From JAENVU01 sp964639075 (GTDB lineage: Bacteria; Actinomycetota; Acidimicrobiia; IMCC26256; JAENVU01): a stretch of 5,474 nucleotides of DNA. Within the stretch, counting starts at the first letter, position 1; every line of letters begins with the position of its first letter. Positions 4,946-5,474 of this stretch are shown in pieces. The notes beneath the pieces are model-generated. The model had not been told where the DNA came from. It did no database searches and saw only the letters and a list, made by a program, of their open reading frames with translations. The DNA lies in contig CAZXCB010000232.1 of assembly GCA_964639075.1 (NCBI GenBank), positions 1 to 5,474 of the forward strand, written 5' to 3'. The position numbers were made by a program, and so were the translations under genes.

Positions 4946-5474
4946 GTGTCGGCGCACCACCACCACGGACCCGGCCGCGCGAGCACCCCGGGCGCGCGTC
5001 GTCGGGCGCTCGTCATCGCGCTGGTGGCCAACGCGGGCCTGTTCGTGGTCCAGATCGTCGCCGCGCTCGCGTTCGGCTCGCTCGCCCTGCTCGCCGACAC
5101 CGCGCACCTCGCGACCGACGTCGTCGCGCTCTGCCTGTCCCTGACCGGGCTCGTGCTCTCGCAACGGCCGGCATCCGCGCGCACCACCTACGGCTGGGAG
5201 CGCGCCGAGGTCCTCGCCGCGATGGTCAACTCGCTGCTGCTGACGGCCGCTTCGGCCTGGATCGTGTGGGAGGCGATCCAACGGTTCTCGTCGCCGGAGC
5301 CGATCGACGGGGTCGGCGTCGCGCTCGTGGGCGGACTCGGCCTGGTGGTCAACGCGGGCAGCGCGTGGGTGATCGCCCGGTCGAGCGGCGCGAACCTGAA
5401 CCTTCGAGCCGCGTTCTGGCACCTCGCCTCGGACGCGCTCGGCTCCCTCGGCGTCATCGTGGCAGGCGTGGCGG
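4946..5474 (+). CDS. CDF-family cation efflux transporter, CzcD/ZnT-like, N-terminal part (cut by window edge)
   Basis: The frame is open from GTG 4946 to the window edge, giving 176 residues of a protein normally about 300 long. It starts with a short His-rich tail (MSAHHHHGPG), then a first helix (21-43), GSLALLADTAHLATDVVALC (44-63) for helix 2, the diagnostic TTYGWERAEVLAAMVNSLLL (80-99) leading into helix 3, helix 4 (about 122-144), and LRAAFWHLASDALGSLGVIV (153-172) for helix 5. H54-xxx-D58 and H159-xxx-D163 form the HD-HD transport site typical of Zn/Co/Cd-type CDF proteins, which expel the metal in exchange for protons. The C-terminal cytoplasmic domain is outside the window. GTG is preferred as it directly follows the -10 box and the protein begins at the usual His-rich N-terminus. 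Divergent from the SDR with 55 bp between starts. Confidence 0.93.
   Translation, partial: MSAHHHHGPGRASTPGARRRALVIALVANAGLFVVQIVAALAFGSLALLADTAHLATDVVALCLSLTGLVLSQRPASARTTYGWERAEVLAAMVNSLLLTAASAWIVWEAIQRFSSPEPIDGVGVALVGGLGLVVNAGSAWVIARSSGANLNLRAAFWHLASDALGSLGVIVAGVA

Noticed and set aside
4891..5187. Possible N-terminal extension of the SDR
   Set aside because: It would be antisense to the well-supported CDF gene; ATG 4890 has a ribosome binding site and fits the normal SDR start.
1..5474. Mobile element, defence system, CRISPR or RNA gene
   Set aside because: No transposase, integrase, phage-like gene, spaced repeat array, or tRNA- or rRNA-like sequence is visible on either strand, and coding style is uniform across the window.

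Overview
The window is a GC-rich chromosomal segment (roughly 70% G+C by eye) with G/C-ending codons, GTG starts, tightly packed genes and starts set directly behind TANNNT -10 boxes. This suits a high-GC actinobacterium. The protein styles (an FtsH-like AAA+ protein with 'LNLFLAYKTF', a DUF4395-like protein, an epoxide-hydrolase-like protein, an SDR) would fit Acidimicrobiia or a relative, but the lineage is inference. No transposase, integrase, CRISPR array, tRNA or rRNA is visible, and the region reads as ordinary housekeeping/accessory chromosome.

Layout: (1) 1-457, minus strand: N-terminal part of a membrane-anchored FtsH-like AAA+ ATPase, cut by the window edge inside the Walker A motif. 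(2) 458-642: divergent regulatory region of 185 bp rich in short inverted and direct repeats. (3) 643-1035, plus: small four-helix membrane protein resembling DUF4395. (4) 1036-1069: short convergent gap with a small hairpin. (5) 3018 down to 1070, minus: a likely three-gene operon, in transcription order an MBL-fold metallohydrolase, a flavin reductase and an RmlC-like sugar epimerase (gaps 34 and 1 nt). (6) 3019-3194: divergent promoter region holding a near-perfect 20-bp palindrome. (7) 3195-4094, plus: alpha/beta hydrolase of epoxide-hydrolase/haloalkane-dehalogenase type. (8) 4890 down to 4111, minus: NAD-type short-chain dehydrogenase, convergent with the hydrolase. (9) 4891-4945: compact divergent promoter region. 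(10) 4946 to the right edge, plus: N-terminal part of a CDF-family (CzcD/ZnT-like) metal exporter.

The genes do not form one obvious pathway. The clearest functional unit is the MBL/flavin reductase/epimerase operon, whose combination I cannot tie to a known pathway. The hydrolase and SDR are typical of actinobacterial catabolism of hydrophobic or xenobiotic compounds, but they are convergent and separately promoted. Four promoter-proximal genes (DUF4395-like, MBL, hydrolase, CDF) each have a TANNNT box 5-8 nt before the first possible start and little or no Shine-Dalgarno sequence, which suggests leaderless transcripts. The operon-internal genes and the SDR instead carry GGAG-type ribosome binding sites. 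I see no convincing previously undescribed system; the most interesting points are regulatory palindromes, the odd operon and active-site substitutions in the epimerase.
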